Assembly (NCBI GenBank): GCA_018240425.1
Contig: JAFEFU010000023.1
Location: 1 to 64,000 of the forward strand
Length of the DNA stretch: 64,000 nt
From: Pseudomonadota bacterium
Lineage (GTDB): Bacteria; Pseudomonadota; Alphaproteobacteria; Rhodobacterales; Rhodobacteraceae
Direction of reading: 5' to 3'
The notes beneath the pieces are model-generated. The model did not search any database, was not told where the DNA came from, and worked only from the letters and a program-made list of their open reading frames with translations. The position numbers and the translations under genes were made by a program. This document shows positions 1-8,121 of the stretch, in pieces (the stretch's first letter is position 1; each line of letters opens with the position of its first letter).

Positions 1-9
1 GCAGGCGGC

Positions 10-927
10 TCATCCCTGGCCCCGCGTCGCGATCGAGTAAAGCTCGCCCGGCCGGATCAGCAGGTCGAGCGCCAGTTTCGCGCAGACCGCAAGGACCAGA
101 AGCGCCAGAAGGATGCGCAGCTGCTCGGGCTTCAGCCTGATCGCCAGCCCGGCCCCGATCTGGGCGCCGATCACCCCCCCGACGATCAGCAGCAGGGCCA
201 GCATCATGTCCACCGACTGGTTGGTGAAGGCATGCATGAAGGTGGTGAAGGCGGTGACGAAGATGATCTGGAAAAGCGAGGTGCCGATCACGACCTTGGT
301 TGGCATGTTCAGGAGATAGATCATCGCCGGCACCATGATGAAGCCGCCGCCGACGCCCATGATCGCCGACAGGACGCCCACCCCCAGGCCGACGAGGGCT
401 GGGGGGATGACGCTGATGTAAAGGCCCGAGGTGCGGAACTTCAGCTTCAGCGGCAGCCGGTGCACCCACATGTGCTGGCTGCGCCGGATGGCCGTCGCGG
501 CCTTTTTCGCCCGGTGCAGGCTGCGCAGGCTTTCCTGAAGCATCAGGGCGCCGATGATGCCGAGGAACACCACATACGAAAGCTGCACGACCAGGTCGAT
601 CTGGCCGAGACGCGACAGGGTGTTGAAGATCGCGATGCCCGCGCCCGAGCCGGCGAGGCCCGACAGCAGCAGCACCATTCCCATGCGCACGTCGACGGTC
701 TTGCGCTTCAGGTGGACGAGAACGCCCGAGATCGACGAGGCGACAACCTGGTTGGCGCCGGTGGCCACCGCGACCGGCGGGGGGATGCCGATGAAGAACA
801 GAAGCGGCGTGATGAGAAAGCCGCCGCCCACGCCGAACAGCCCCGACAGCAGGCCCACGATCCCGCCCAGCCCGAGAAGCACCAGGGCATTGACCGAAAC
901 TTCGGCGATCGGCAGATAAATCTGCAT
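10..927 (-). CDS. TauE/SafE family sulfite/anion exporter-like membrane permease
   Basis: A 305-residue, strongly hydrophobic inner-membrane protein. It has the two related halves typical of the TauE/SafE (DUF81) family: a glycine-rich block GLFGVGGGFLITPLL near residues 29-43 and its counterpart AIMGVGGGFIMVPAMIYLL near residues 190-208. These paired GVGGGF motifs are the family hallmark. Members export or take up sulfite, sulfoacetate and other small sulfur or organic anions, and the substrate cannot be read from sequence. A charged cytoplasmic loop around residues 135-155 separates the halves. The ATG at 925-927 is the only sensible start. It lies 150 bases downstream of the ABC permease operon on the same strand, with a possible terminator between, so it is probably expressed separately. 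No neighbouring sulfur-metabolism gene narrows the role. Confidence 0.9.
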   Translation of the reverse strand: MQIYLPIAEVSVNALVLLGLGGIVGLLSGLFGVGGGFLITPLLFFIGIPPPVAVATGANQVVASSISGVLVHLKRKTVDVRMGMVLLLSGLAGSGAGIAIFNTLSRLGQIDLVVQLSYVVFLGIIGALMLQESLRSLHRAKKAATAIRRSQHMWVHRLPLKLKFRTSGLYISVIPPALVGLGVGVLSAIMGVGGGFIMVPAMIYLLNMPTKVVIGTSLFQIIFVTAFTTFMHAFTNQSVDMMLALLLIVGGVIGAQIGAGLAIRLKPEQLRILLALLVLAVCAKLALDLLIRPGELYSIATRGQG

Positions 928-1002
928 TCGGAATCCGGTTCTTGCGGGGGCCTCGACCTGAGCGAGTGATGATACCGAACGCCGCCGCTGTCAAAGGGGC
1001 AA

Positions 1003-1020
1003 AGCCGGTTTTCCGGCCTT
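1003..1020 (-). terminator. Weak terminator-like hairpin after the BMP-type ABC operon
   Basis: On the minus strand a GCCGG / CCGGC stem (1004-1008 with 1013-1017) encloses an AAAA loop and is followed by a short T-rich stretch. It lies between the last permease gene (ends 1078) and the TauE-like gene. A second GGCCAG / CTGGCC inverted repeat sits at 1037-1055. The stems are short, so this is only a plausible transcription end. Confidence 0.4.
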
Positions 1021-1077
1021 CCCTCAAAGATTTGCGGGCCAGGGGCCATCTGGCCTCATGCTTTGGGAAAAACTGGC

Positions 1078-2043
1078 TCAGCGCTCCTTGACGTAGGGCT
1101 CGCCCCCGGCCCGGGGCGGGATGGCGCGGCCGACGAAACCGGCAAGGATCACCATCGTGAGGATATAGGGCGTGGCCTGCATCAGTTGCAGGGGCACGGG
1201 GATGCCGGCGATCTCGAGGTTCTGATAGCGGTTGGACACGGCTTCGAGCAGGCCGAACAGCATCGTCGCCCCCAGGCAGTACCAGGGCCGCCATTTGGCG
1301 AAGATCAGCGCGGCCAGCGCGATGAAGCCGCGCCCGGCGGTCATCTCCTTGCCGAAGCCCGCCGACAGGCCGGTGGCGAGATAGGCCCCCGCCAGCCCGC
1401 AGAGCGCGCCGCAGATCATCACCGCCGAATAGCGCATCCGCACCACCGAGACGCCGGCGGTATCGACCGCGGCCGGATTCTCGCCCACCGCGCGCAGCCT
1501 GAGCCCGAAGCGGGTGCGGTAGAGCACCCACCAGGACGCCGGCACGAGGAGGAAGGCGACATAGACGAGGATGGAATGGCCGGACAGAACCTCGTGGTAG
1601 AAGGGGCCGATGACCGGGATCGCCTGAGCCTGCTCGGCGAAGGGCAGGGCGATGGTGCCAAAGCGCGCCGCCCCGGAGAGGGCCGGGGTCTTGCCGCCGA
1701 GGCCGAACCATTCCTGCCCGACCAGAACCGTCAGGCCCGAGGCGAGGAAGTTGATCGCCACCCCCGAAATCAGCTGGTTGCCGCGAAAGGTGATCGACGC
1801 CAGCCCGTGCAAAAGCGACATCAGGATCGCGGCCCCGACTGCGGCCAGAAGTCCCACCCACACGGAACCTGACACCGCGGCGATGGCCCCCGAGGCGAAG
1901 GCCGCCATCAGCATCTTGCCCTCAAGCCCGATGTCGAAGATGCCGGCGCGTTCGGAGAAGAGCCCGGCAAGACAAGCCAGAAGCAGCGGTACCCCCAGGC
2001 GCACGGTCGAGGCGAGGATCTGCAGAAGGGTGGGATAGTCCAT
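1078..2043 (-). CDS. BMP-type ABC transporter permease (second permease, importer 1)
   Basis: A 321-residue integral membrane protein of the BPD_transp_2 permease family, which serves nucleoside/BMP-type and ribose-type importers. The N-terminal [20 protein letters not shown] near residues 19-38, followed by [12 protein letters not shown], is the characteristic ERAGxxNIGxEG-type block of this family. About eight to nine membrane spans follow. The ATG at 2041-2043 shares one base with the stop of the upstream permease gene, indicating translational coupling. With the binding protein, ATPase and first permease upstream it forms a complete importer. Homologous systems import purine nucleosides or nucleobases; the exact substrate here is inferred, not shown. 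Confidence 0.92.
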   Translation of the reverse strand: MDYPTLLQILASTVRLGVPLLLACLAGLFSERAGIFDIGLEGKMLMAAFASGAIAAVSGSVWVGLLAAVGAAILMSLLHGLASITFRGNQLISGVAINFLASGLTVLVGQEWFGLGGKTPALSGAARFGTIALPFAEQAQAIPVIGPFYHEVLSGHSILVYVAFLLVPASWWVLYRTRFGLRLRAVGENPAAVDTAGVSVVRMRYSAVMICGALCGLAGAYLATGLSAGFGKEMTAGRGFIALAALIFAKWRPWYCLGATMLFGLLEAVSNRYQNLEIAGIPVPLQLMQATPYILTMVILAGFVGRAIPPRAGGEPYVKER

Positions 2044-3134
2044 CACTCGGCCCTCCGGCGCAGGATCATGAACAGCCTCTCGACCGGCAGGCGGATCATG
2101 TTGTCCAAGGCCCCGGTGAACAGGATCACCAGCGCCTGGATGACGGTGATGAGGTCGCGCGGGATCGTCGTCCACAGTGCCAGTTCCGCGCCGCCCTGAT
2201 AGAGGAAGCCGAAGAGAAGCGATGCCAGCACCACGCCCAGCGGGTGCGAGCGTCCCATCAGCGCCACGGCGATGCCGATGAAGCCCGCGCCCTCGACCGA
2301 GTTGAGCAGAAGCCGCTGCGCCTCGCCCATGACGTTGTTGATCGCCATCATCCCCGACAGGCCGCCCGAGATCAGCATGGCGATCATCGTGATCCTGACC
2401 GGAGAAATCCCGGCATAGACCGCCGCGCGCTCGGACTTGCCGAAGGCACGCACCATGTAGCCCAGCCGCGTCCGCCAGATCAGCACCCAGACCAGCCAGC
2501 AGCAGAGAAGCGCGATGAAGAAGGTGATGTTCGCCGGCGTGTTCTTGTCGAAGACCGATCCGAGAAGCGGCAGGTCGTGAAAGCGCGGCAGGGTCGTCAC
2601 CGCCGGAAAGTCGGCGGAGGCCGGGTCCATCGAGCCCTTGGGCTTCAGGACGTAGGAGAGAAGGTAGTTCATCAGCGAGGCGGCGATGAAGTTGAACATG
2701 ATCGTCGTGATGACGATATGGCTGCCGCGCTTGGCCTGAAGCCAGGCCGGGATCGCCGCCCAGGCCGCGCCGAACAGGGCCGACGTGACGATGGCCGCGA
2801 TCAGCGCCAGCGACCAGTGCGGCCAGGGGACGAACAGGCACACCAGCGCCACCCCGAGGCCGCCGAGCGTCGCCTGCCCCTCGCCGCCGATGTTGAACTG
2901 GCTGGCGTGAAAGGCGACCGCGACGCCCAGGCCGGTGAACATGAAGTTGGTGGCGTAATACATCATGTAGCCCCAGCCTTCGGCGCGGAAGAAGGTGCCC
3001 TCGACCATCGTCTTGATCGCCTCGACCGGGTTCTCGCCGATGGCGAGGATCACCAGCGCCGAGATGGCGAAGGCGATCACCAGGTTCAGGACCGGGATCA
3101 GCGCCAGATCGGCCCAACGCGGCATCTTCTGCAT
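2043..3134 (-). CDS. BMP-type ABC transporter permease (first permease, importer 1)
   Basis: A 363-residue permease with about nine or ten hydrophobic spans. It begins [20 protein letters not shown] and carries the block [20 protein letters not shown] around residues 68-87, equivalent to the FNIGxEGQ signature of BPD_transp_2 permeases. It pairs with the following permease to form the transmembrane heterodimer of a type I importer. Its start overlaps the ATPase stop by one base, and its own stop overlaps the next start by one base, so the operon is tightly coupled. Length and motif placement fit the larger permease of YufP/NupP-type nucleoside importers. Confidence 0.92.
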   Translation of the reverse strand: MQKMPRWADLALIPVLNLVIAFAISALVILAIGENPVEAIKTMVEGTFFRAEGWGYMMYYATNFMFTGLGVAVAFHASQFNIGGEGQATLGGLGVALVCLFVPWPHWSLALIAAIVTSALFGAAWAAIPAWLQAKRGSHIVITTIMFNFIAASLMNYLLSYVLKPKGSMDPASADFPAVTTLPRFHDLPLLGSVFDKNTPANITFFIALLCCWLVWVLIWRTRLGYMVRAFGKSERAAVYAGISPVRITMIAMLISGGLSGMMAINNVMGEAQRLLLNSVEGAGFIGIAVALMGRSHPLGVVLASLLFGFLYQGGAELALWTTIPRDLITVIQALVILFTGALDNMIRLPVERLFMILRRRAE

Positions 3135-4699
3135 CAGGCAGCCTCCCCGCCGACCCCGGCCATCAGCAGGCCCAGTTCACGTTCGTCCGTCTCGCCGGGC
3201 AGCCGCTCGCCCATGATCCGCCCGTCGAACATGACGGCGATGCGGTCCGAAAGGCTCATGATCTCGTCCAGTTCGACCGACACCAGCAGCACCGCCTTGC
3301 CCGCATCGCGCAACTCGACGATGCGCTTGTGGATGAACTCGATCGCGCCGATGTCCACGCCCCGCGTCGGCTGGCCGACCAGCAGAAGGTCGGGGTTCCT
3401 TTCGATCTCGCGCGCGAGGATGATCTTCTGCTGGTTGCCGCCGGAAAAGCTTTTGGCCGCCAGCGTCGGGATCGGCGGGCGCACGTCGAAGCGCGCCATC
3501 TTGCCCTCGGTGTCCTTGACCAGCGCCGCGTTGTCCATCAGAAGCGCGTTCTTCTGATAGGCCGGATCGTGGTGATAGCCGAAGGCCACGTTCTCCCAGG
3601 CGGTGAAATCCATGATCATGCCAAGGTGCTGGCGGTCCTCGGGGACATGGGCGATGCCGTCGGCGCGGCGCGACTGGCCGTCGGAATGGCGCCCGGTCAG
3701 GTCGAGGTCGCGCCCGTTCACCCGGACCCTGCCGGTGCCGTGCTGGATGCCGCCAAGGACGGCGAGAAGCTCGGACTGGCCGTTGCCCGCCACCCCGGCG
3801 ATGCCGAGGATCTCGCCCGCGCGGATCGACAGGCTGACGCCCTTGACCCGCTCGACCCCGGCGCCGTCACGGACCTTGAGGTCTTCGATTTCCAGGACCG
3901 TCGCCCCCGGCCGGGCCGGCCCCTTGGGCACGTTCAGAAGCACCTTGCGCCCGACCATCAGCTCGGCCAGCTCCTCGGGCGTCGTGTCGGCGGTCCTGAC
4001 CGTCGCCGTCATCTCGCCCCGCCGCATGACGCTGACGGTCTCGGTGATCTCCATGATCTCGCGCAGCTTGTGGGTGATGAGGATGATGGTCTTGCCCTGA
4101 TCCTTCAGCCCCTTGAGGATGCGGAACAGATGGTCGGCCTCGTCCGGGGTCAGAACCCCGGTCGGCTCGTCGAGGATCAGGATGTCGGCGTGGCGGTAAA
4201 GCGCCTTGAGGATTTCCACCCGCTGCTGGTGGCCGACCGACAGATCCTCGATCAGCGCGTCGGGATCGACCTCAAGCTCGTATTCGCGGGCGAGGTCGGC
4301 CAGCGCCCTGCGCGCCTTGGCCAGCGATGGGCGCAGAAGCGCGCCATCCTCGGCCCCCATGATCACGTTTTCCAGGACGGTGAAGTTCTGCACCAGCTTG
4401 AAATGCTGGAAGACCATGCCGATGCCGGCGCGGATCGCCGCCTGGCTGTCGCCGATGTGGGCGGGCCTGCCGTTCACCAGGATCTCGCCGGCGTCGGCCT
4501 TGTAGAAGCCGTAGAGGATCGACATCAGCGTCGACTTGCCGGCGCCGTTTTCACCGATGATGCCGTGGATCGTGCCGCGCATGACGCGGATCGAAATGTC
4601 CCGGTTGGCCTGGACCGGGCCGAAGGCCTTGGATATTCCGCGTAGTTCAATGGCCGGAGCGGCAGTCGCCTGCCGCCCCTCGTCCTGTCCCCCTTCCAT
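3134..4699 (-). CDS. BMP-type ABC transporter ATP-binding protein with two fused ATPase domains (importer 1)
   Basis: A 521-residue protein with two fused ABC ATPase domains, as in sugar and nucleoside importers. The N-terminal half (after a short leader) has a full Walker [10 protein letters not shown] near residue 53, signature [11 protein letters not shown] and Walker [16 protein letters not shown]. The C-terminal half is degenerate in the family's usual way: GVAGNGQSE replaces Walker A, but [14 protein letters not shown] and [12 protein letters not shown] are kept. It powers the two downstream permeases at the inner face of the membrane. The start ATG at 4697-4699 lies 9 bases downstream of the binding-protein stop. 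Its closest relative in the window is the ATPase at 41941-43479, which shares the same architecture. Confidence 0.93.
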   Translation of the reverse strand: MEGGQDEGRQATAAPAIELRGISKAFGPVQANRDISIRVMRGTIHGIIGENGAGKSTLMSILYGFYKADAGEILVNGRPAHIGDSQAAIRAGIGMVFQHFKLVQNFTVLENVIMGAEDGALLRPSLAKARRALADLAREYELEVDPDALIEDLSVGHQQRVEILKALYRHADILILDEPTGVLTPDEADHLFRILKGLKDQGKTIILITHKLREIMEITETVSVMRRGEMTATVRTADTTPEELAELMVGRKVLLNVPKGPARPGATVLEIEDLKVRDGAGVERVKGVSLSIRAGEILGIAGVAGNGQSELLAVLGGIQHGTGRVRVNGRDLDLTGRHSDGQSRRADGIAHVPEDRQHLGMIMDFTAWENVAFGYHHDPAYQKNALLMDNAALVKDTEGKMARFDVRPPIPTLAAKSFSGGNQQKIILAREIERNPDLLLVGQPTRGVDIGAIEFIHKRIVELRDAGKAVLLVSVELDEIMSLSDRIAVMFDGRIMGERLPGETDERELGLLMAGVGGEAA

Positions 4700-4708
4700 C
4701 CGCGCGGC

Positions 4709-5698
4709 TCAGCTTGCCGGGCAGGTATTGTCGGTCGAATAGTCGTGGATCTTCAGTTCGCCCGACTTGATCTTGGCGGCGGCGGCTTCGACCGCGGCCT
4801 TCATCTCGGGCGTCACCAGCTTGGCGTTGTTGTCGTCCATCGCCACGTCGACGCCGCCGGCCATCAGGTCCATGACCGCGACGCCGGGCTTGAGGTCGGG
4901 GCCCTCCTTGAAGGCCTCGTAGACGGCGTTGTCCACCCGCTTGACCATTGAGGTCAGGACCGAGCCGGGGTGGAGGTAGTTCTGGTTGCTGTCCACGCCG
5001 ATCGACAGGATGCCCTCGTCGGCAGCGGCCTGCAGGACGCCGATGCCGGTGGCGCCGGCGGCGGCATAGACCACGTCGGCGCCCTGGCTTTTCTGGGCCT
5101 TGGTCAACTCGCCCCCCTTCACCGGATCGTTCCAGGCGGCGGGCGTGGTGCCGGTGTAGTTCTGGATGATCTTGTCGTCGGGCTTGGTCGCCTTGACCCC
5201 CTGGGCATAGCCGCAGGCGAACTTGTGGATCAGCGGGATGTCCATGCCGCCGACGAAGCCGACGGTGCCGGTCTTCGAGGCCATCGCCGCCATGATCCCG
5301 GCGAGATACGAGCCCTGTTCCTCGGTGAAGACCACCGATTTCACGTTCGGCTGCTCGACCACCATGTCGACGATCACGAACTTGGTCTTGGGAAAGTCGG
5401 GCGCGACCTTGGCCAGCACGTCGCCGAAGGCGAAGCCGGTCATGACGATGGGGTTGGCGCCCGCCTCGGCCAAGCGGCGCAGGGCCTGTTCGCGCTGCGC
5501 CTCGGACTGCATCTCGAGTTCCTTGAAGGTGCCGCCGGTTTCCTTGGCCCACCGCTGCGCGCCGGCGAAGGCGGCCTCGTTGAACGACTTGTCGAACTTG
5601 CCGCCAAGGTCGTAGATGATCGCAGGATCGGCCAGCGCCATGCCTGCCGTCAGCGCCAGCGTCGCGGCTGCGCCAAGGAATTTCGTAACAAGGGTCAT
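4709..5698 (-). CDS. BMP family ABC transporter substrate-binding protein (importer 1)
   Basis: A 329-residue periplasmic or membrane-associated binding protein of the BMP/PnrA family. The ATG at 5696-5698 was chosen because AGGGAG sits six bases or so upstream and the protein then opens with a Sec signal peptide (MTLVTKFLGAAATLALTAGM, cleavage after ALA). The mature start DPAIIYDLGGKFDKSFNEAA carries the D-x-G-x-x-D-KSFN motif that contacts ligand in PnrA-type nucleoside-binding proteins. It is the first gene of the importer 1 operon and the only one with its own long upstream region. Likely ligands are purine nucleosides or a related compound; this is inferred from family. Confidence 0.92.
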   Translation of the reverse strand: MTLVTKFLGAAATLALTAGMALADPAIIYDLGGKFDKSFNEAAFAGAQRWAKETGGTFKELEMQSEAQREQALRRLAEAGANPIVMTGFAFGDVLAKVAPDFPKTKFVIVDMVVEQPNVKSVVFTEEQGSYLAGIMAAMASKTGTVGFVGGMDIPLIHKFACGYAQGVKATKPDDKIIQNYTGTTPAAWNDPVKGGELTKAQKSQGADVVYAAAGATGIGVLQAAADEGILSIGVDSNQNYLHPGSVLTSMVKRVDNAVYEAFKEGPDLKPGVAVMDLMAGGVDVAMDDNNAKLVTPEMKAAVEAAAAKIKSGELKIHDYSTDNTCPAS

Positions 5699-5824
5699 CA
5701 GTAGCTCCCTGAAGCTGGGTTCAGTCCAATAGCGGACGCGCCCGGCGGGTGCCGGGGGATCTCTGGGGATCGGGCCGATTAGGGCGGAAGGCCGGCAAAC
5801 GGTCAACAAGATTCTGAAAGCCTT

Positions 5825-5861
5825 GGGAAAAAGCCTGACCGCAAGGTCAGCTTTTCCTTGG
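5825..5861 (-). terminator. Rho-independent terminator of the tsaB-rimI transcript
   Basis: A stem CTGACC (5835-5840) / GGTCAG (5845-5850) closes on a GCAA-type tetraloop and is extended on both sides by complementary A- and T-runs (GGAAAAAG at left, CTTTTCC at right) with two single-base bulges. Read on the minus strand it is a strong hairpin followed by CTTTTTCCC. It sits 12 bases past the rimI stop and about 130 bases before the binding-protein start, so it should separate the two operons. Confidence 0.75.
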
Positions 5862-5873
5862 GATTCAAGGCCG

Positions 5874-6296
5874 TCAGCGGTGGCTGGACGAAAGTGACAG
5901 GCGCAGGACCAGGGCATCGGCCACCAGGCCCGCGTCGCGGTAGTAGCCAGGGCGGCGGCCGGCCGCCCGGAATCCCGCCTTGCGGTAGAGCGCCAGCGCC
6001 GACTCGTTCGTGGCCCCGACCTCGAGAAAGGCGGTGGCCGCCCCGCGCGCCGCCGCCTCGCGCAGGAAGCCGGCCAGAAGGCGGCGGCCCATGCCCCGGT
6101 TGCGGGCCTCGGGCAGGACGGCGATGGTCAGAAGCTCGGCCTCGTCGGCGATGACCCGGCCGAGGGCGAAGCCTCCGGGCTCTTCCAGCAGGAAGCAGGG
6201 GCCGGGTCCGAGGAGGGCCGCGAACTCGGCCGCCGTCCAGGGGCGCGGGCTGGCAAAGCAGGCGGCATGGATGCGGGCGAGGTCGGCGGCGGTCAT
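5874..6296 (-). CDS. rimI: Ribosomal-protein-alanine N-acetyltransferase-like GNAT protein
   Basis: A 140-residue GNAT acetyltransferase. The acetyl-CoA-binding P-loop appears as VLPEARNRGMGRRLLAGFLR (R/Q-x-x-G-x-G/A), followed by a conserved beta-strand FLEVGATNESALALYRKAGF, where the N-x-x-A-x-x-L-Y-x-x-x-G-F pattern is typical of RimI. RimI acetylates the N-terminal alanine of ribosomal protein S18. The ATG at 6294-6296 overlaps the tsaB stop by four bases (ATGA), and the tsaB-rimI pairing is widely conserved, which supports the name. A longer reading upstream would run inside tsaB in another frame and was rejected. Confidence 0.85.
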   Translation of the reverse strand: MTAADLARIHAACFASPRPWTAAEFAALLGPGPCFLLEEPGGFALGRVIADEAELLTIAVLPEARNRGMGRRLLAGFLREAAARGAATAFLEVGATNESALALYRKAGFRAAGRRPGYYRDAGLVADALVLRLSLSSSHR

Positions 6297-6946
6297 GACA
6301 GGATCGCGGGCGGCGTCTCGCGCGGGGGGGCGGCATCGGCGGCACGCAGGTAGAGGGGGGCGGGACGCGGGGCGGGGCCGTCGCCGCGCCCCGCCGCCAC
6401 CCGGGCGATGGCCTCGGCCAGCGGCATGACGGGCGGCAGGACCGGCCCGCCCGTCCACGCGGCGGCCAGGGCGGCGGCGTCTCCGGCGACCGCCAGCCCC
6501 TTCAGGCCCTCAAGCCCGCGGGGGTCGTCGACGCCGGCCATGCGCGCCGCCTCGGGGCCGGGGCGGAAGGGCTGGAGGTAGAGCCGCCCCTGACGGGCAT
6601 CGAGCGCGACGAGACAGGGGCGGGGCTGGCCGAGGGCCAAGGCCTCGAAGCGGGTGACGCCGTGGGCGGGGACCGACAGCGCCAGCGCCAGCCCGCGCGC
6701 CGCCGCGACCGAAAGCCGCACCCCGGTGAAGTTCCCCGGCCCGGTGCCGACCGCCACCGCCCCGAGATCGGCCCAGGCCAGCCCCGCTTCGGCGAGGCAG
6801 TCGACAAGCATCGGCATCAGCCGCTCGGCCTGGCCCTTTGCCATCTCCTCGTGCCGGGCGGCAACGATGCGGCCGCCCGAAAGCACGGCGGCCGCGCAGT
6901 GCGCGGCCGACGTGTCGAAGGCAAGGATCGGCCGGTCAGGCGGCAA
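6293..6946 (-). CDS. tsaB: tRNA threonylcarbamoyladenosine biosynthesis protein TsaB
   Basis: A 217-residue cytoplasmic protein with the ASKHA/Kae1-like fold of TsaB. It begins with the N-terminal strand LAFDTSAAHCAAAVLSGGRI, has HEEMAKGQAERLMPMLVDCL (the helix with the family's H-x-x-x-x-x-x-x-x-L-x-P-x-I pattern) and the nucleotide-fold block VAVGTGPGNFTGVRLSVAAA. TsaB is the non-catalytic partner of TsaD in t6A37 tRNA modification. The C-terminal third is short and alanine/proline-rich. It overlaps the Nfu gene upstream by 11 bases and rimI downstream by four, so the three genes are probably one transcript. Confidence 0.93.
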   Translation of the reverse strand: MPPDRPILAFDTSAAHCAAAVLSGGRIVAARHEEMAKGQAERLMPMLVDCLAEAGLAWADLGAVAVGTGPGNFTGVRLSVAAARGLALALSVPAHGVTRFEALALGQPRPCLVALDARQGRLYLQPFRPGPEAARMAGVDDPRGLEGLKGLAVAGDAAALAAAWTGGPVLPPVMPLAEAIARVAAGRGDGPAPRPAPLYLRAADAAPPRETPPAILS

Positions 6947-7499
6947 CGGGCCGCACCTCGGTCACTTCCGGGATATAGTGGCGCAGGAGGTTCTCGATCC
7001 CCATCTTCAGCGTCAGGGTCGAGGAGGGGCAGCCGGCGCAGGCGCCCTGCATGTGCAGGTAGACCACCCCGCGGTCAAAGCCGTGAAAGGTGATGTCGCC
7101 GCCGTCCTGGGCCACGGCCGGACGGACGCGGGTGTCCAGCAATTCCTTGATCTGCTTGACGATGTCGCTGTCGGGCCCGTCGTGGCTGGCGTGTCCGCCG
7201 GCGGCCGGCCCGTCCCCTTCCATCACCGGGGCGCCGGACTGGAAATGCTCCATGATCGCGCCGAGGACCGAGGGCTTGATATGGGTCCAGTCCACGGCGT
7301 CGGCCTTGGTGACGGTGACGAAGTCGGTCCCGAAGAACACGCCCGTGACACCCTCGACCGCGAAGATGCGGCGGGCCAGAGGCGACTTCTGCCCGGCCTC
7401 GGCGGTCGGGAAATCGGCGGTGCCGGTCTCGAGCACGGCTTGGCCGGGCAAGAACTTCAGCGTCGCCGGGTTGGGCGTGGATTCGGTCTGGATGAACAT
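6936..7499 (-). CDS. NifU/Nfu family iron-sulfur cluster scaffold protein
   Basis: A 187-residue protein with two domains. An N-terminal Nfu_N domain begins FIQTESTPNPATLKFLPGQ, the usual opening of alphaproteobacterial and mitochondrial Nfu1. A C-terminal NifU-like domain carries the cluster-binding C-x-x-C in GACAGCPSSTLTLKMGIENL near residues 150-169. It holds a [4Fe-4S] cluster at a dimer interface and hands it to target enzymes such as lipoate synthase. A His/Gly-rich linker (about residues 95-108) separates the domains. The start ATG at 7497-7499 gives the canonical N-terminus. It is first of a likely Nfu-tsaB-rimI transcript. Confidence 0.93.
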   Translation of the reverse strand: MFIQTESTPNPATLKFLPGQAVLETGTADFPTAEAGQKSPLARRIFAVEGVTGVFFGTDFVTVTKADAVDWTHIKPSVLGAIMEHFQSGAPVMEGDGPAAGGHASHDGPDSDIVKQIKELLDTRVRPAVAQDGGDITFHGFDRGVVYLHMQGACAGCPSSTLTLKMGIENLLRHYIPEVTEVRPVAA

Positions 7500-7569
7500 G
7501 GCGGGGCTTCCCTACTATTCTGGTCGGATATGCGCTTCGCCCGGCGCGAAGTCAATGCGGCGGCGGCGC

Positions 7570-8025
7570 TCAGGTGATGCTTTCCAGCCGCTCCTTGGAA
7601 ATGTCGCCCGGCACGATGGTGATCGGGATCGGCAGGTTCCCCGACGAGCGCGACATCTGCGTGACCAGCGGGCCGGGGCCGCTTTTGTCGGTGCCGGCGC
7701 CAAGGACGAGGACGCCGATCTCGGGGTCGTCGCGGATCAGCGACAGGATCTCGCCCACCGGCTCGCCCTCGCGGATCACCAGTTCGGGACTGATCCCCTG
7801 GCGGTCGCGCATCCACTTGGCGAAGACCTCGAAATGGGCCTCGATCCGCTCGCGCGCCTCCTGGCGCATCAGGTCGGCGACGCCGACGAAATGCTGCACG
7901 TCCTCCGGCGAGATGATCGACAGGATGGTGACGCCGCCGCCGGTATGGGCGGCGCGCAGCGCGGCAAAGCGCATGGCGTTCAGACACTCGCGCGTGTCGT
8001 CGAGAACGACCAGGAACTTCCGCAT
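7570..8025 (-). CDS. Universal stress protein (UspA family)
   Basis: A 151-residue single-domain Usp. The N-terminus MRKFLVVLDDTRECLNAMRF gives the first strand and the conserved D-D-T/S, and the C-terminus has VLVLGAGTDKSGPGPLV followed by LPIPITIVPG. This matches the ATP-binding G-x-x-G-x(9)-G-S/T-V pattern only loosely: the usual G-S-V is replaced. It lies 70 bases upstream of the Nfu gene and 96 bases downstream of the RTX gene, all on the same strand. A small inverted repeat (CTTCGC / GCGAAG, 7535-7551) lies between it and the Nfu gene. Ligand and role cannot be read from context. Confidence 0.88.
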   Translation of the reverse strand: MRKFLVVLDDTRECLNAMRFAALRAAHTGGGVTILSIISPEDVQHFVGVADLMRQEARERIEAHFEVFAKWMRDRQGISPELVIREGEPVGEILSLIRDDPEIGVLVLGAGTDKSGPGPLVTQMSRSSGNLPIPITIVPGDISKERLESIT

Positions 8026-8121
8026 CGCATCTCCCGCTTCCGGCCCCGTTTCTGGCGGCGATCATGGCGGCTCGGACCGCGGAAGGCAACTGCGCCGCGG
8101 GGCTGTCAGAAGATGGGGCGG